A stretch of 64,000 nucleotides of DNA. It comes from Leucobacter sp. CX169 (GTDB taxonomy: Bacteria > Actinomycetota > Actinomycetes > Actinomycetales > Microbacteriaceae). Both the position numbers and the translations under genes were made by a program. Each line of letters begins with the position of its first letter. The stretch's first letter is position 1. The DNA is taken from the NCBI RefSeq assembly GCF_017161405.1, contig NZ_CP071051.1:310001-374000 (forward strand), in the 5' to 3' direction. Shown here in pieces: positions 56,116-64,000 of the stretch. The notes beneath the pieces are model-generated. The model was not told where the DNA came from, made no database searches, and saw nothing but the letters and a program-made list of their open reading frames with translations.

Positions 56116-56871
56116 ATGGAATGGTCGATTCAACAGATCGCCGGCGCCGCGGGGATTACTTCGCGCACACTTCGGCACTACGACCAGATCGGGCTGCTGG
56201 TGCCCGCGAGGGTCGGCGACAACGGCTACCGCTACTACGACGACGCGTCACTCGTGCGCCTGCAGCGCATCCTGCTGCTGCGCGAGCTGGGCCTCGGCCT
56301 GCCCGAGATCGCGGACGTGCTCGACGGCCAGGTCGCGGACGCGGAGGCGCTTGAGGCCCACGTGCGCTGGCTTGAGCAGGAAGCGGGCCGGATCCGGGAC
56401 CAGATTCTTGCCGTCACCGCAACCATTGCCGCACTACAGAAAGGTGAGTCGCTCATGCCTGAGCACATGTTTCACGGGTTCGACCCGAGCCAGTACCGCA
56501 CAGAGGTCGCTGAGCGTTGGGGTCCCGAGGCTGCCGCGAGATCCGAGCAGTGGTGGGCGAAACTCGGCAGCGCCGGCCAGCAAGAGTTTCAGGGGCTGCA
56601 CCGGGCGCTCCAGGACGACTACGACGCCGCGATACTCGCCGGCGAACTCCCGGAGGGAACGCTTGTGCAGGCGATCGCCGCCCGGCACGCTGCCTGGATC
56701 GCCGCGGGGTGGCAGGGTCGGCGGCCCGGCGCGAACGCACTGCGCGGCCTCGCCGACATGTACGTCAGTGACCCGCGATTCGCGAAGAACTACACCCGGG
56801 TGGACCCGAAGGGCGCGGAGTTCGTGCGCGCTGCGCTGCATGCCTTCGCGGCCTCGCAGCCCGCGGAGTGA
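56116..56871 (+). CDS. TipA-like MerR regulator
   Basis: 251 residues. N-terminal MerR DNA-binding domain IQQIAGAAGITSRTLRHYDQIGLLVPARVGDNGYRYYDD (about 5-43), a dimerisation helix to about 110, then a TipAS-like antibiotic-binding domain with YRTEVAERWGPEA, then GLADMYVSDPRFAKNY. In Streptomyces TipAL senses thiopeptides covalently through a Cys; no Cys is seen in this copy, so the ligand or mode may differ. No resistance gene follows; a terminator does. Confidence 0.92.
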   Translation: MEWSIQQIAGAAGITSRTLRHYDQIGLLVPARVGDNGYRYYDDASLVRLQRILLLRELGLGLPEIADVLDGQVADAEALEAHVRWLEQEAGRIRDQILAVTATIAALQKGESLMPEHMFHGFDPSQYRTEVAERWGPEAAARSEQWWAKLGSAGQQEFQGLHRALQDDYDAAILAGELPEGTLVQAIAARHAAWIAAGWQGRRPGANALRGLADMYVSDPRFAKNYTRVDPKGAEFVRAALHAFAASQPAE

Positions 56872-56887
56872 CGCGGGGCGCGCGAAA

Positions 56888-56928
56888 AACGGGCCCACCG
56901 GATCCTGCAGGATCTCGGTGGGCCCGTT
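56888..56928. terminator. Bidirectional terminator
   Basis: 13-bp stem AACGGGCCCACCG (56888-56900) / CGGTGGGCCCGTT (56916-56928) with a loop containing GGATCC..GGATC. AAAAAC on one side and GTTCG on the other. Between convergent MerR and CHAP-like genes. Confidence 0.8.
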
Positions 56929-56940
56929 CGGGTCACGGTC

Positions 56941-57594
56941 TTAGAAGCGCCAGAATGCGGCGTTGAAGCCTGCTGGCGGCTCGGGAGTCCAGTTGGACTG
57001 CGCCTGCACGAGGCCGGATCCGCCGGGGTTGTTTGACTCGATGATGCTGAAGGTCCCATCGCCGTTCACGCCGGTGATGAGGACGGTGTGCACGCCGGTC
57101 ACCCACGCGGTGGGGTCGGAAGAGTACTCGTACTGGACGATGTCGCCGGGCTGGACCGCATCGTACGCGATGCGCGTGGCGGTGACGTAGTTTGAGACGG
57201 GGTTGCCGCCGCCGGACCAGTTGCCGCCGCCGGCGCGGATCCAGCGTTGCGCGGACATGATGCACTCACCGGGCTGGCTCCACCCGGTCGGACGCGAGGT
57301 GCCGATCTCGGCGGTGGCCTGCGCGATGGCCTGCTCGACGTTGAAGCCGTGGGGGATGGCAGAGGTCGCGCTCGAGACCTCGATCATGGCCTCAAGGGGC
57401 GTGGCCGCGGCGGTGTCGATCTCGGTCACGAGAGACTGCGGGGTGCGGGGGGCGTGCACGGACGCTACGGCGTCGGCGGCTACGGGGGTTGAAATGGGGG
57501 CCACGGGGGAGGTGGCGAACGCTGGGGTTGCGCCGAGCGACAGTGTCAGCGACGAGATAGTCGCAAGAATTGTCGCTTTGGTATGGAACCGCAT
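56941..57594 (-). CDS. Secreted CHAP-like putative cysteine peptidase/amidase
   Basis: 217 residues. Signal peptide MRFHTKATILATISSLTLS ending near AFA-TSP. After an Ala/Thr/Val-rich linker, a CHAP-like domain: Cys111 in GECIMSAQRW, His169 in VTGVHTVLI, then Asn/Glu in IIESNNPGG. PGDIVQYEY is the strand preceding the His, as in CHAP. The Gly/Asn-rich insertion GGGNWSGGGNPV lies between Cys and the next strand. Likely acts in the cell wall; enzymatic activity is inferred. Confidence 0.8.
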   Translation of the reverse strand: MRFHTKATILATISSLTLSLGATPAFATSPVAPISTPVAADAVASVHAPRTPQSLVTEIDTAAATPLEAMIEVSSATSAIPHGFNVEQAIAQATAEIGTSRPTGWSQPGECIMSAQRWIRAGGGNWSGGGNPVSNYVTATRIAYDAVQPGDIVQYEYSSDPTAWVTGVHTVLITGVNGDGTFSIIESNNPGGSGLVQAQSNWTPEPPAGFNAAFWRF

Positions 57595-57882
57595 CGTGTA
57601 AAGAACTTCCTATCGGCCTGTCGGGGCACAGCCCGAATGAACAACAGGTAACAGTATGTGTTACCGATCCGTTATAAAGCAAGCGGGGCCCCTGTGAAGA
57701 TCATGGATGTCGCTTCAAGTAATTGAATTCGCGCGGATCTGCGGGTGGCGGGCCGCGCGTGGGGGTGAGCGCCTGGTAGCCCGCAAGGAGTCACGCAACG
57801 CAATGTCTCCCATAAGCTCCGCGAATGTGTCGTATGCTCGGTCAGTCGGGTCCGCTGGGGACCCTAGAGAGGACTACCCCCA

Positions 57883-59364
57883 ATGTCGACAGCGACAATC
57901 TCGAGGCCCGCCCGGGCCTCACGTCTCCCGAAGTGGCTGACCTCCTTCGGGGTGCAAATCTTTGCCGCACTCGTGCTGGGCGTAGTGCTGGGCCTCATCG
58001 CTCTGCAGCTTGGTCCTGACGCGGAGGGCAACCCGAACGGCCTGCTCGCCACGCTCGACGTGGTCGGCGGAAAGTATGTGTCGATCCTGAAGGCAGCGGT
58101 TGTCCCGCTCATCTTCACCGCGATCGTCTCGAGCATCGTCGGCCTGCGCAAGGTCACGAACGCCGCCCGCCTCGCCGGGCAGACCCTGCTCTGGTTCGCG
58201 ATCACCGCGCTCATCTCGGTCTCGATCGGCATCGCGCTCGGCATCATTCTGCAGCCCGGCTCGCACGGCTCGAAGACCGAGCTGACCCCGGGCGACCCGT
58301 ACGCGGTCGGCACCTGGTGGAACTTCCTCGCCGGCATCGTGCCGAGCAACTTCCTCGGTCTCTCGGTCGGCACGTCCGCCGACGAGGCTGGCGCACTCAC
58401 CTCGAGCGTGAACTTCAATGTGCTGCAGGTCATCGTCCTCTCGGTCGTCGTCGGCATCGCGGCGCTCAAGATCGGCGAAAAGGCAGAGCCGTTCATTCGC
58501 GTCACCGAGTCGGCGCTCTCGATCATTCAGAAGGTGCTCTGGTGGATCATTCGCCTCGCCCCGATCGGCACCCTCGCGCTCATCGGTAGCGCGGTCGCCA
58601 ACTACGGCTGGGCCAAGATCGGCTCGCTCGGCTGGTTCGTCGGCGCTGTGTACTTGGGCCTCGCGATCGTCCTGTTTGTGGTCTACCCGGTCCTCGTAAA
58701 GAGCCATGGACTCTCGGTTCGTCAGTACTTCTCGGGCGTCTGGCCCGCCGTGCAGCTCGCCTTCGTGAGCCGTTCGTCGATCGGCACCCTGCCGCTGACC
58801 GAGCGCGTAACCGAGCGCAACCTCGGCGTGCCCCGCGGCTACGCTTCGTTCGCCGTCCCGCTCGGTGCCACCACCAAGATGGACGGTTGCGCCGCGATCT
58901 ACCCGGCGATCGCTGCGATCTTCATCGCGCAGTTCTTCGGCCTGGACCTCTCGATCACGCAGTACCTCCTGATCGTGCTCGTCTCGGTCGTCGGCTCCGC
59001 CGCCACGGCGGGCACCACGGGCGCAACCGTCATGCTCACGCTGACGCTGTCGACGCTCGGCCTGCCCCTCGAGGGCGTCGGCCTGCTGCTCGCCGTCGAC
59101 CCGATCCTCGACATGGGTCGTACCGCGGTCAACGTCGCCGGTCAGGCGCTCGTGCCGACCATCGTCGCGAAGCGCGAGGGCATCCTCGACATCGAGCTGT
59201 ACAACGCTCCGCGACGCGGCGAGGCCTTCGACAACGCCGACGCGGTGGGCGAGGACGCGCAGGATCCTGCCGGAGAAACCCTCGCCGAGGCAGCCGCACC
59301 GGCCGTGGATGGCCGCGAGGTGCACGTCGCTCGCGAGTCGGCAGATGCGCAGAGCGGGCGCTAG
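57883..59364 (+). CDS. Dicarboxylate/amino-acid:cation symporter (DAACS family)
   Basis: 493 residues, eight helices plus two re-entrant hairpins as in GltPh. Family serine-rich motif SRSSIGTLPLTERV in hairpin 1, then LGATTKMDGCAAIYPAI (TM7 NMDG-type motif, here KMDGC) and the hairpin 2 region GTTGATVMLTLTLS, with DPILDMGRTAVNVAGQ at the end. A polar acidic C-terminal tail of about 60 residues follows. Likely imports C4-dicarboxylates or acidic/neutral amino acids. The 288 bp upstream hold two promoter regions. Confidence 0.93.
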   Translation: MSTATISRPARASRLPKWLTSFGVQIFAALVLGVVLGLIALQLGPDAEGNPNGLLATLDVVGGKYVSILKAAVVPLIFTAIVSSIVGLRKVTNAARLAGQTLLWFAITALISVSIGIALGIILQPGSHGSKTELTPGDPYAVGTWWNFLAGIVPSNFLGLSVGTSADEAGALTSSVNFNVLQVIVLSVVVGIAALKIGEKAEPFIRVTESALSIIQKVLWWIIRLAPIGTLALIGSAVANYGWAKIGSLGWFVGAVYLGLAIVLFVVYPVLVKSHGLSVRQYFSGVWPAVQLAFVSRSSIGTLPLTERVTERNLGVPRGYASFAVPLGATTKMDGCAAIYPAIAAIFIAQFFGLDLSITQYLLIVLVSVVGSAATAGTTGATVMLTLTLSTLGLPLEGVGLLLAVDPILDMGRTAVNVAGQALVPTIVAKREGILDIELYNAPRRGEAFDNADAVGEDAQDPAGETLAEAAAPAVDGREVHVARESADAQSGR

Positions 59365-59438
59365 CGCCCAGCGTTTGCCGCCGCGATTTCAGACGGACGT
59401 ACTTCGTCCCGTATGATTGAAACGGCGTGCAAACGCTA

Positions 59439-59529
59439 GGAGATGTGCCAGAGCGGCCGAATGGGCTTCACTGCTAATGAAGTGTCGGGGTTAACTCGAC
59501 CGGGAGTTCGAATCTCCCCATCTCCGCCA
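59439..59529 (+). tRNA. tRNA-Ser (anticodon GCT)
   Basis: Acceptor GGAGATG / CATCTCC; anticodon stem CTTCA/TGAAG with loop CTGCTAA (GCT at 59473-59475); long variable arm GTGTCGGGGTTAACTCGACC; T arm with GTTCGAATC; encoded CCA. 91 nt. Decodes AGC/AGT. Followed by its own terminator. Confidence 0.97.
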
Positions 59530-59534
59530 CAATG

Positions 59535-59580
59535 AAGGCCCCGAGTTCCGCGAAGTATCGCGGGAGTCGGGGCCTTTTGG
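59535..59580 (+). terminator. Terminator of tRNA-Ser
   Basis: AAGGCCCCGA (59535-59544) pairs with TCGGGGCCTT (59567-59576), with an inner CCGCG/CGCGG stem, followed by TTGG. Ends the tRNA transcript. Confidence 0.88.
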
Positions 59581-59635
59581 CGTTGGGGCCTGTGCTGCGC
59601 GGGGCGTTGCGGTGGCCGCGGGCCGTCCCTGGTCG

Positions 59636-59722
59636 CGTCACTCATGTCGGAAATGCCAATCATGCAGGCCTCGCAAAACGATTTCGCGGCCGAAATTCGT
59701 GAAATCTCCGACATGAGTGACG
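59636..59722. repeat. Long palindrome, 16-bp perfect arms
   Basis: CGTCACTCATGTCGGA (59636-59651) and TCCGACATGAGTGACG (59707-59722) enclose a 55-nt core with a second, imperfect GGCC..AAAA/TTT..GGCC hairpin. Lies between convergent tRNA-Ser and potC. Confidence 0.82.
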
Positions 59723-59830
59723 GGCGGGGTGGGCAGGCGGCGGGGTCGGGGGGCGGCGGGGTCGGGCAGGGTCGGCACGCGGCGGGCAGACGCGGCGGGA
59801 AGGCGGCGGGCAGACGCGTCGCCGAGCGCA
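59723..59830. repeat. G-rich low-complexity tract
   Basis: At least eight runs of three or more G in about 55 bases (59723-59775), then CGGCGGG-type repeats to 59830. Could form G-quadruplexes. Directly next to the palindrome. No coding frame looks real here. Confidence 0.6.
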
Positions 59831-59835
59831 CAAAC

Positions 59836-59873
59836 GGCGAGGGGGCAGGATCCTGTGATCCTGCCCCCTCGCC
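59836..59873 (-). terminator. Terminator of the pot operon
   Basis: Perfect 17-bp stem GGCGAGGGGGCAGGATC (59836-59852) / GATCCTGCCCCCTCGCC (59857-59873), loop CTGT. On the minus strand it is followed by GTTTGTG. Ends the four-gene operon. Confidence 0.8.
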
Positions 59874-59891
59874 GCGGGAGATGCGTGCCGA

Positions 59892-60701
59892 CTACTTCGC
59901 GTCGGAGCTCTGCTGCGCCTTCTGCGAGAAGTAGACCGGAATGAGTGACAGCAGGATGATGATCGTCGCGACGACGTTGACCTGGTTCGCCTCGTTCGGA
60001 CGCGCCATCTGGTTCATGATCCAGAGCGGCAGCGTGTCGACGCCGGGCGGGGCCGTGAAGATGGTCACGACGATCTCGTCAAAGCTCAGCGCGAAGGCGA
60101 GCAGGCCGCCGGCGATGAACGCGCTGCGGAACTGTGGGAACGTCACGAGCCGGAACGTCTGGCTGATGCCAGCGCCGAGGTCCATCGAGGCTTCCTCGAG
60201 GTTCGGGTTCATGCGGCGCAGGCGTGCGATCACGTTGTTGAACACCATCACGACACAGAACGTGGCGTGCGAGATGATGAGGCCCCAGTAGCCCACCTGG
60301 ATGCCGATCGGGCTGAGCACGTTGTGGAAGGTGTTCGAGAGTGCCACACCGGTGACGATGCCGGGCAGCGTGATCGGCAAGATGATCAGCAGGTTCACGA
60401 CGTCGCGGCCGAAGAACTTGAACCGCTGCAGCGCGAAGGACGACAGCGTGCCGAGCACGAGGGCGATGGCGGTCGCGGCCGCGGCAACGATGACCGAGTT
60501 GAGCACCGCGGCGTGCACGTCGGGGTTGGTCAGCGCCTTCTCCCACCAGACGAGGGAGAAGCCGTCGAGCGGCCAGCCTGCCACACGGCTCGAGTTGAAC
60601 GAGTTCAACACGATGACCATGAGGGGCACGTAGGTGCAGATGATGACGAGAGCGGCGATCGTGCTGAGCAGGATCTTGGCACCGCGGCCGAGTCGCAACA
60701 T
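59892..60701 (-). CDS. potC: Spermidine/putrescine ABC importer permease PotC-like
   Basis: Membrane subunit, 269 residues, six helices. Markers: YVPLMVIVLNSFNSSRVAGWPLDGFSLVWW, PITLPGIVTGVALSNTF and the EAA loop NLEEASMDLGAGISQTFRLVTFPQFRSAFIAGG, all typical of PotC. Last gene of the operon; nine bases separate it from potB. The substrate, by family, is a polyamine, but related opine or amino-acid uptake cannot be excluded. Confidence 0.9.
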   Translation of the reverse strand: MLRLGRGAKILLSTIAALVIICTYVPLMVIVLNSFNSSRVAGWPLDGFSLVWWEKALTNPDVHAAVLNSVIVAAAATAIALVLGTLSSFALQRFKFFGRDVVNLLIILPITLPGIVTGVALSNTFHNVLSPIGIQVGYWGLIISHATFCVVMVFNNVIARLRRMNPNLEEASMDLGAGISQTFRLVTFPQFRSAFIAGGLLAFALSFDEIVVTIFTAPPGVDTLPLWIMNQMARPNEANQVNVVATIIILLSLIPVYFSQKAQQSSDAK

Positions 60702-60710
60702 TGCGGGCTC

Positions 60711-61595
60711 CTAAAGGTTCTCGAGGGCGCCGGTGCGACGCACGGCGAGCAGGTAGACAAGGACAAGCGCGATCGGGACGACTGAGAACGCGGCCGCAAC
60801 CGGCGGGTTGAGGTTGATGTTCGACGCGATGATCGTGCCGATCATCTGGGTCGAGCCGCCCACGAATTTCGCCGCGATGTAATCACCGAGGCTGAGCGAG
60901 AACGTGAAGATCGAGCCGGCGATGAGGGCGGGCTTCAGCAGCGGAAGGACGACGGTTCGGATCGTGCTCATGCCGCGCGCGCCCAGGTCGGACGAGGCGT
61001 CGAAGAGGTTGACCGGGATCTGCGACACCGCGATGTAGACGGGAATCGCCATGTACGGGAACCAGAGGTACACGAGCGCGATGGTCGTGACGAAGGCGCC
61101 ATACCCGGGGCCGGAGATGCCGAGCGGCCCGAGCAGCCAATTGAGGAAGCCCTCCTCGCTGAACACGATCCGGACGGACAGGATCTTGACGAGGTAGCCG
61201 GCCCAGAGAGGCAGCGTGACGGCGACGGCAAGCACGGCGCGCAGCCAGGGCTTCGCCATCTTCGCCATGAAGATGGCGAGCGGCACCGCGAGCACGGCGC
61301 AGATCACGGTCACCGCGATCGAGATGGCGAGCGTGCGCAGCGCCGTCATGAAGTATGCCTCGACGGTGAAGATGCTGATGAAGTTGTCGAGGGTGAAGCC
61401 GGGCTTGACCTTCGAGGTAAAGGGGTCGGTCACCCAGAAGGCGGTGACCAAGAGCAGCGCGAGCGACAGGATGTACACGCCGACGAGCCACACCATGGGC
61501 AGGCCGAGCAGGGACGCCAGGCGCCCGCGCGGGTGCCGGTGCAGGGCGGAGGAGAGCGGCTTGGGCTTGCTCTCAAACAGAGTTGGGGTGGTCAC
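60711..61595 (-). CDS. potB: Spermidine/putrescine ABC importer permease PotB-like
   Basis: Partner permease, 294 residues, six helices. KPGFTLDNFISIFTVEAYFMTALRTLAISI matches PotB; EAA loop DLGARGMSTIRTVVLPLLKPALIAGSIFTFSLSLGDYI and a Pro-rich first tail. Upstream of potC and downstream of potD on the same strand. Confidence 0.9.
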   Translation of the reverse strand: MTTPTLFESKPKPLSSALHRHPRGRLASLLGLPMVWLVGVYILSLALLLVTAFWVTDPFTSKVKPGFTLDNFISIFTVEAYFMTALRTLAISIAVTVICAVLAVPLAIFMAKMAKPWLRAVLAVAVTLPLWAGYLVKILSVRIVFSEEGFLNWLLGPLGISGPGYGAFVTTIALVYLWFPYMAIPVYIAVSQIPVNLFDASSDLGARGMSTIRTVVLPLLKPALIAGSIFTFSLSLGDYIAAKFVGGSTQMIGTIIASNINLNPPVAAAFSVVPIALVLVYLLAVRRTGALENL

Positions 61596-61697
61596 GACGG
61601 TTCCTCGCAGGGGTGATTCGGTACAGCGGGGCGGGCGGGGTGCCCGGCAGATGGTGGTGGGGCGAAGGGAAGCCTCACCCCACCACCGGTCAGGGGA

Positions 61698-62879
61698 CTA
61701 ACCCTTGACAGTGACCCAGGCGTCGGTCCACTGCTGGAAGTTGGTGCACTTCACGTCGGTGCGGCCGTCGATGCACTGCTCGATGGGCGTGGTCCAGAAC
61801 CAGACCTTCTTGAAGTACTCCTCGTCCGTGGCGTTGAACGTCTCGCAGTGCTCGCGAGCTTCGTCGCTGGTCTCGCAGAACGCGGCGTTGGCGGGGGCCA
61901 TACCGAAGTTCATCGCGATCGCTCCGTTGACCTCGGGCGAGCTGGTGTAATCCATCCACGCGTACGCGCAGTTGACGTTCTTCGACTTGGCGCCGACCAT
62001 CCAGGCATCCGACCAGCCGGTCGATCCCTCTTCGGGGAGCGTGCCCTCGAGCTTGGGGTTCTCCGACAGCTTGCGCAGGATCTCCCACGAGGTGCCAACC
62101 ACGACGTCGCCGCCGTTGAACGCGGTGATCTGCTTCACCGGGTCAGCCCAGTAGTCGCCGATGATCTCGTTCTGCTGCTTGAGCAGGTCGACGGCGGCAG
62201 CGAGCTGCTTCTCGTCGAGCGCATACGGGTTCTTGATGCCGAGATCGGGCTGGGTCGCCATCAGGTAGACGGCAGCGTCGGCGATGTAGATCGGGGCGTC
62301 ATACCCGATGATCTGACCGGCGTAGGGGCTGTCTGCCTCCCACGCGACGTCCCAGCTGGTGGGGGCTTCCTTGACCACGTCGGTGTTGTACTGCAGGATG
62401 TTTGCGCCGCGGCCGATCGGCACGCCGTAGCTCTTGCCGTTCAGCGTGTCATAGACCTGTCCCTGCATGCCCTCGACGATGTCGTCGCCGAAGTTCGGGA
62501 TGAGTTCCTGGTTGATCGGCTGAACGTCGCCGCCGACGATGAGGCGGAGGCTTGCGTCACCCGACGCCGACACGAGGTCGTACTCGCCCGTGCGCATGAG
62601 GGTCACCATCTCGTCGCTGGTACCAGCGACGCGGCGGTTGACGACGCAACCGGTCTCTTCGGTGAACGCGTCGGTCCAGGCCGGCTCGACGAAGCCCGAC
62701 CAAGCCACGATGTTGACCTGACCCTCATTCTCGCCGAGTTCGGTGACCATGGGGATGTCGGGCACGTCAATCTTCAGCTCGCCGGGCGCCGCGTCGCCGC
62801 CGGCATCGGTGCTTGCGCACCCCGAGAGCATGAGGCCCATGGCTGCCGCGATTGCGGGCAGAGCCAACAATTTCTTCAT
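61698..62879 (-). CDS. potD: Spermidine/putrescine-binding lipoprotein PotD-like
   Basis: Binding lipoprotein, 393 residues. Signal ends in LMLSGC (Cys21). Mature part: GQVNIVAWSGFVEPAWTDAFTEETGCVV, GEYDLVSASGDASLRLIVGG, the PYAGQIIGYDAPIYIADAA segment, and a WTTPIEQCID-type C-terminal. The acidic ligand pocket pattern of PotD is broadly kept. There is a longer acidic linker than in Escherichia coli PotD. Confidence 0.9.
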   Translation of the reverse strand: MKKLLALPAIAAAMGLMLSGCASTDAGGDAAPGELKIDVPDIPMVTELGENEGQVNIVAWSGFVEPAWTDAFTEETGCVVNRRVAGTSDEMVTLMRTGEYDLVSASGDASLRLIVGGDVQPINQELIPNFGDDIVEGMQGQVYDTLNGKSYGVPIGRGANILQYNTDVVKEAPTSWDVAWEADSPYAGQIIGYDAPIYIADAAVYLMATQPDLGIKNPYALDEKQLAAAVDLLKQQNEIIGDYWADPVKQITAFNGGDVVVGTSWEILRKLSENPKLEGTLPEEGSTGWSDAWMVGAKSKNVNCAYAWMDYTSSPEVNGAIAMNFGMAPANAAFCETSDEAREHCETFNATDEEYFKKVWFWTTPIEQCIDGRTDVKCTNFQQWTDAWVTVKG

Positions 62880-62989
62880 CAGAACTCCTTTGTGTGATGG
62901 GTTTCGCCGAGGTGGCGAGGATCGAGTTGTTGTCGGGGCGGATGCCCCGGCCCCGGCTCGATCCAGGCCGGGAGGTTGGATGGGGCGGG

Positions 62990-64000
62990 TTACGCGGCGG
63001 CGGCAGCGGAGACGCTGCCGGGGATCGCGGTCGCGAACTCGCGGGGGAACGTCACTGAGACCCGATCGCCACGGCGGATGCCGGTCTCGACGGAGGGGGC
63101 GTGCGCGTTCTGCTGTTCCGCGATGAAGCGGACGCCAGCCTTGGTCTCCACGAGGAACCGGGTGTGCGGTCCCGCATAGACGGTCTCGGCGACGGTGCCC
63201 GCGAGCGAGACCATCCCGCCGCCGACGGGCGCTCCCGCAGCCACGAGTGAGACGCGCTCGGGCCGGATCGAGTGCGTCTCGGGGCGGCCGAACAGCTGCT
63301 CTGAAAGTGCTGCGGGGATCAGGTTCGTGACGCCGAGGAAGCTCGCGACAAACTCGGTCTGAGGGAACTCGTAGACCTCGCGGGGGCTGCCGACCTGCTC
63401 GATGTGGCCGTTGTTGTAGACGGCGACGCGATCTGAGAGGGTGAGCGCTTCTTCCTGGTCATGGGTGACGAAGATGAAGGTGATGCCGACCTCCCGCTGG
63501 ATCTGCTTGAGCTCGATCTGCATCTGCTCGCGCAGCTGCTTGTCGAGGGCGCCAAGCGGCTCGTCGAGCAGCAGCACCTTGGGGCGCAAGATGAGCGCGC
63601 GAGCGAGCGCAATGCGCTGGCGCTGGCCGCCCGAGAGCTGCGAGGGCAGGCGGTCGGCGACGTGGCCGAGCTGCACCTGTTCCAGGGTCTCGCGGACCAG
63701 GCGGTCGCGCTCGGCCTTCGGGACCTTGCGCACGCGCAGGCCGTAGGCCACGTTCTCGGCGATTGAGAAATGCGGGAACAGCGCGTAGTCCTGGAAGACG
63801 GTGTTGACGTTGCGGTCGAAGGGCGCGGCCTTCGTGACGTCTTCGCCGTGCAGCAGGATCTTGCCGGCGGTCGGCTCCTCGAAGCCGGCGATCATGCGCA
63901 GCACGGTCGTCTTGCCTGAGCCCGACGGGCCGAGCATGGAGAAGAACTCGCCGGCGCGGATGTCGATGTCGAGGTCGCGCACCGCGGTGAGTTCACCGAA
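62990..64000 (-). CDS. potA: Spermidine/putrescine ABC importer ATPase PotA-like (5' end outside the window)
   Basis: ATPase subunit, at least 336 residues visible. The frame runs off the end; the last bases read FGELTAV, homologous to the normal start region, so the GTG at 63982 is not the true start. Walker [11 protein letters not shown]-loop [21 protein letters not shown], signature [14 protein letters not shown], Walker [16 protein letters not shown]-loop VTHDQEEAL. The C-terminal TOBE-type domain includes SIRPERVSL. First gene of the operon. Confidence 0.95.
   Translation of the reverse strand, partial: FGELTAVRDLDIDIRAGEFFSMLGPSGSGKTTVLRMIAGFEEPTAGKILLHGEDVTKAAPFDRNVNTVFQDYALFPHFSIAENVAYGLRVRKVPKAERDRLVRETLEQVQLGHVADRLPSQLSGGQRQRIALARALILRPKVLLLDEPLGALDKQLREQMQIELKQIQREVGITFIFVTHDQEEALTLSDRVAVYNNGHIEQVGSPREVYEFPQTEFVASFLGVTNLIPAALSEQLFGRPETHSIRPERVSLVAAGAPVGGGMVSLAGTVAETVYAGPHTRFLVETKAGVRFIAEQQNAHAPSVETGIRRGDRVSVTFPREFATAIPGSVSAAAAA

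Overview
The window is a high-GC (visibly about two-thirds G+C) actinobacterial chromosome segment. The tRNA, tryptophanyl-tRNA synthetase, riboflavin and class Ib ribonucleotide reductase genes, the TANNNT-type promoters and the overall gene styles fit Microbacteriaceae (Leucobacter-like). The genus is an inference and cannot be fixed from this sequence. No transposase, integrase, phage structural gene, CRISPR array or rRNA operon was recognised; the region is core and accessory metabolism plus transport.

Layout. 1-2.6 kb: end of the DNA polymerase III delta-prime gene overlapping a secreted TAP-like alpha/beta-hydrolase, then tRNA-Thr(CGT). 2.8-5.5 kb: a decayed copy and an intact copy of a DUF4190/DUF4352-like membrane protein, then an acyltransferase. 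5.6-11.3 kb (minus strand): FMN riboswitch - ribD - ribE - ribBA - ribH, followed by an ABC exporter. 11.3-17.2 kb: DUF1345 membrane protein, SDR oxidoreductase, an MprF-like DUF2156 protein with an unusual membrane part, trpS and exodeoxyribonuclease III. 17.3-24.7 kb: glycerol kinase, then a nucleoside-type BMP ABC importer ending in cytidine deaminase. 24.7-29.5 kb: an MFS pump, an ABC exporter, rlmH, a small hypothetical gene and an XRE regulator. 29.6-34.4 kb: nrdHIE and nrdF, each preceded by a pair of NrdR-like boxes whose centres are 31 bp apart, with a small TGxFVS-repeat protein gene between them. 34.6-37.2 kb: TM2-Ltp protein and an AlaA-like aminotransferase, flanked by two gene-poor gaps.

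37.7-47 kb is a sugar or polyol catabolic locus: a ROK repressor divergent from an operon of a Gfo/Idh/MocA dehydrogenase, ABC ATPase, two permeases, a binding protein and two TIM-barrel isomerases. The ATPase gene carries an in-frame TAG directly after its first P-loop, so the transporter looks broken, or there is a sequence error. 47-51 kb: a processive family-2 glycosyltransferase divergent from a GH18 hydrolase with two carbohydrate-binding repeats, a plausible but unproven synthesis/remodelling pair for an exopolysaccharide. 51-59.4 kb: a PBP-type carboxypeptidase, FUSC-like membrane protein, DUF3237 protein, M20 peptidase, flavin reductase, a TipA-like MerR regulator with a textbook 19-bp-spacer promoter, a secreted CHAP-like protein, a DAACS symporter and tRNA-Ser(GCT). 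59.9-64 kb (minus): a spermidine/putrescine-type ABC importer, whose first gene runs off the window.

Structure that genes do not explain: three long intergenic palindromes (5.55, 15.1 and 59.7 kb), two of them next to G-rich tracts and two sharing a TGCGGCTT stem; a 64-nt nested-stem element at 35.65 kb; and a perfect 17-bp hairpin inside the sugar operon. No wholly new biological system could be demonstrated. The best leads are the palindrome family, the TGxFVS mini-protein and the GT2/GH18 pair.
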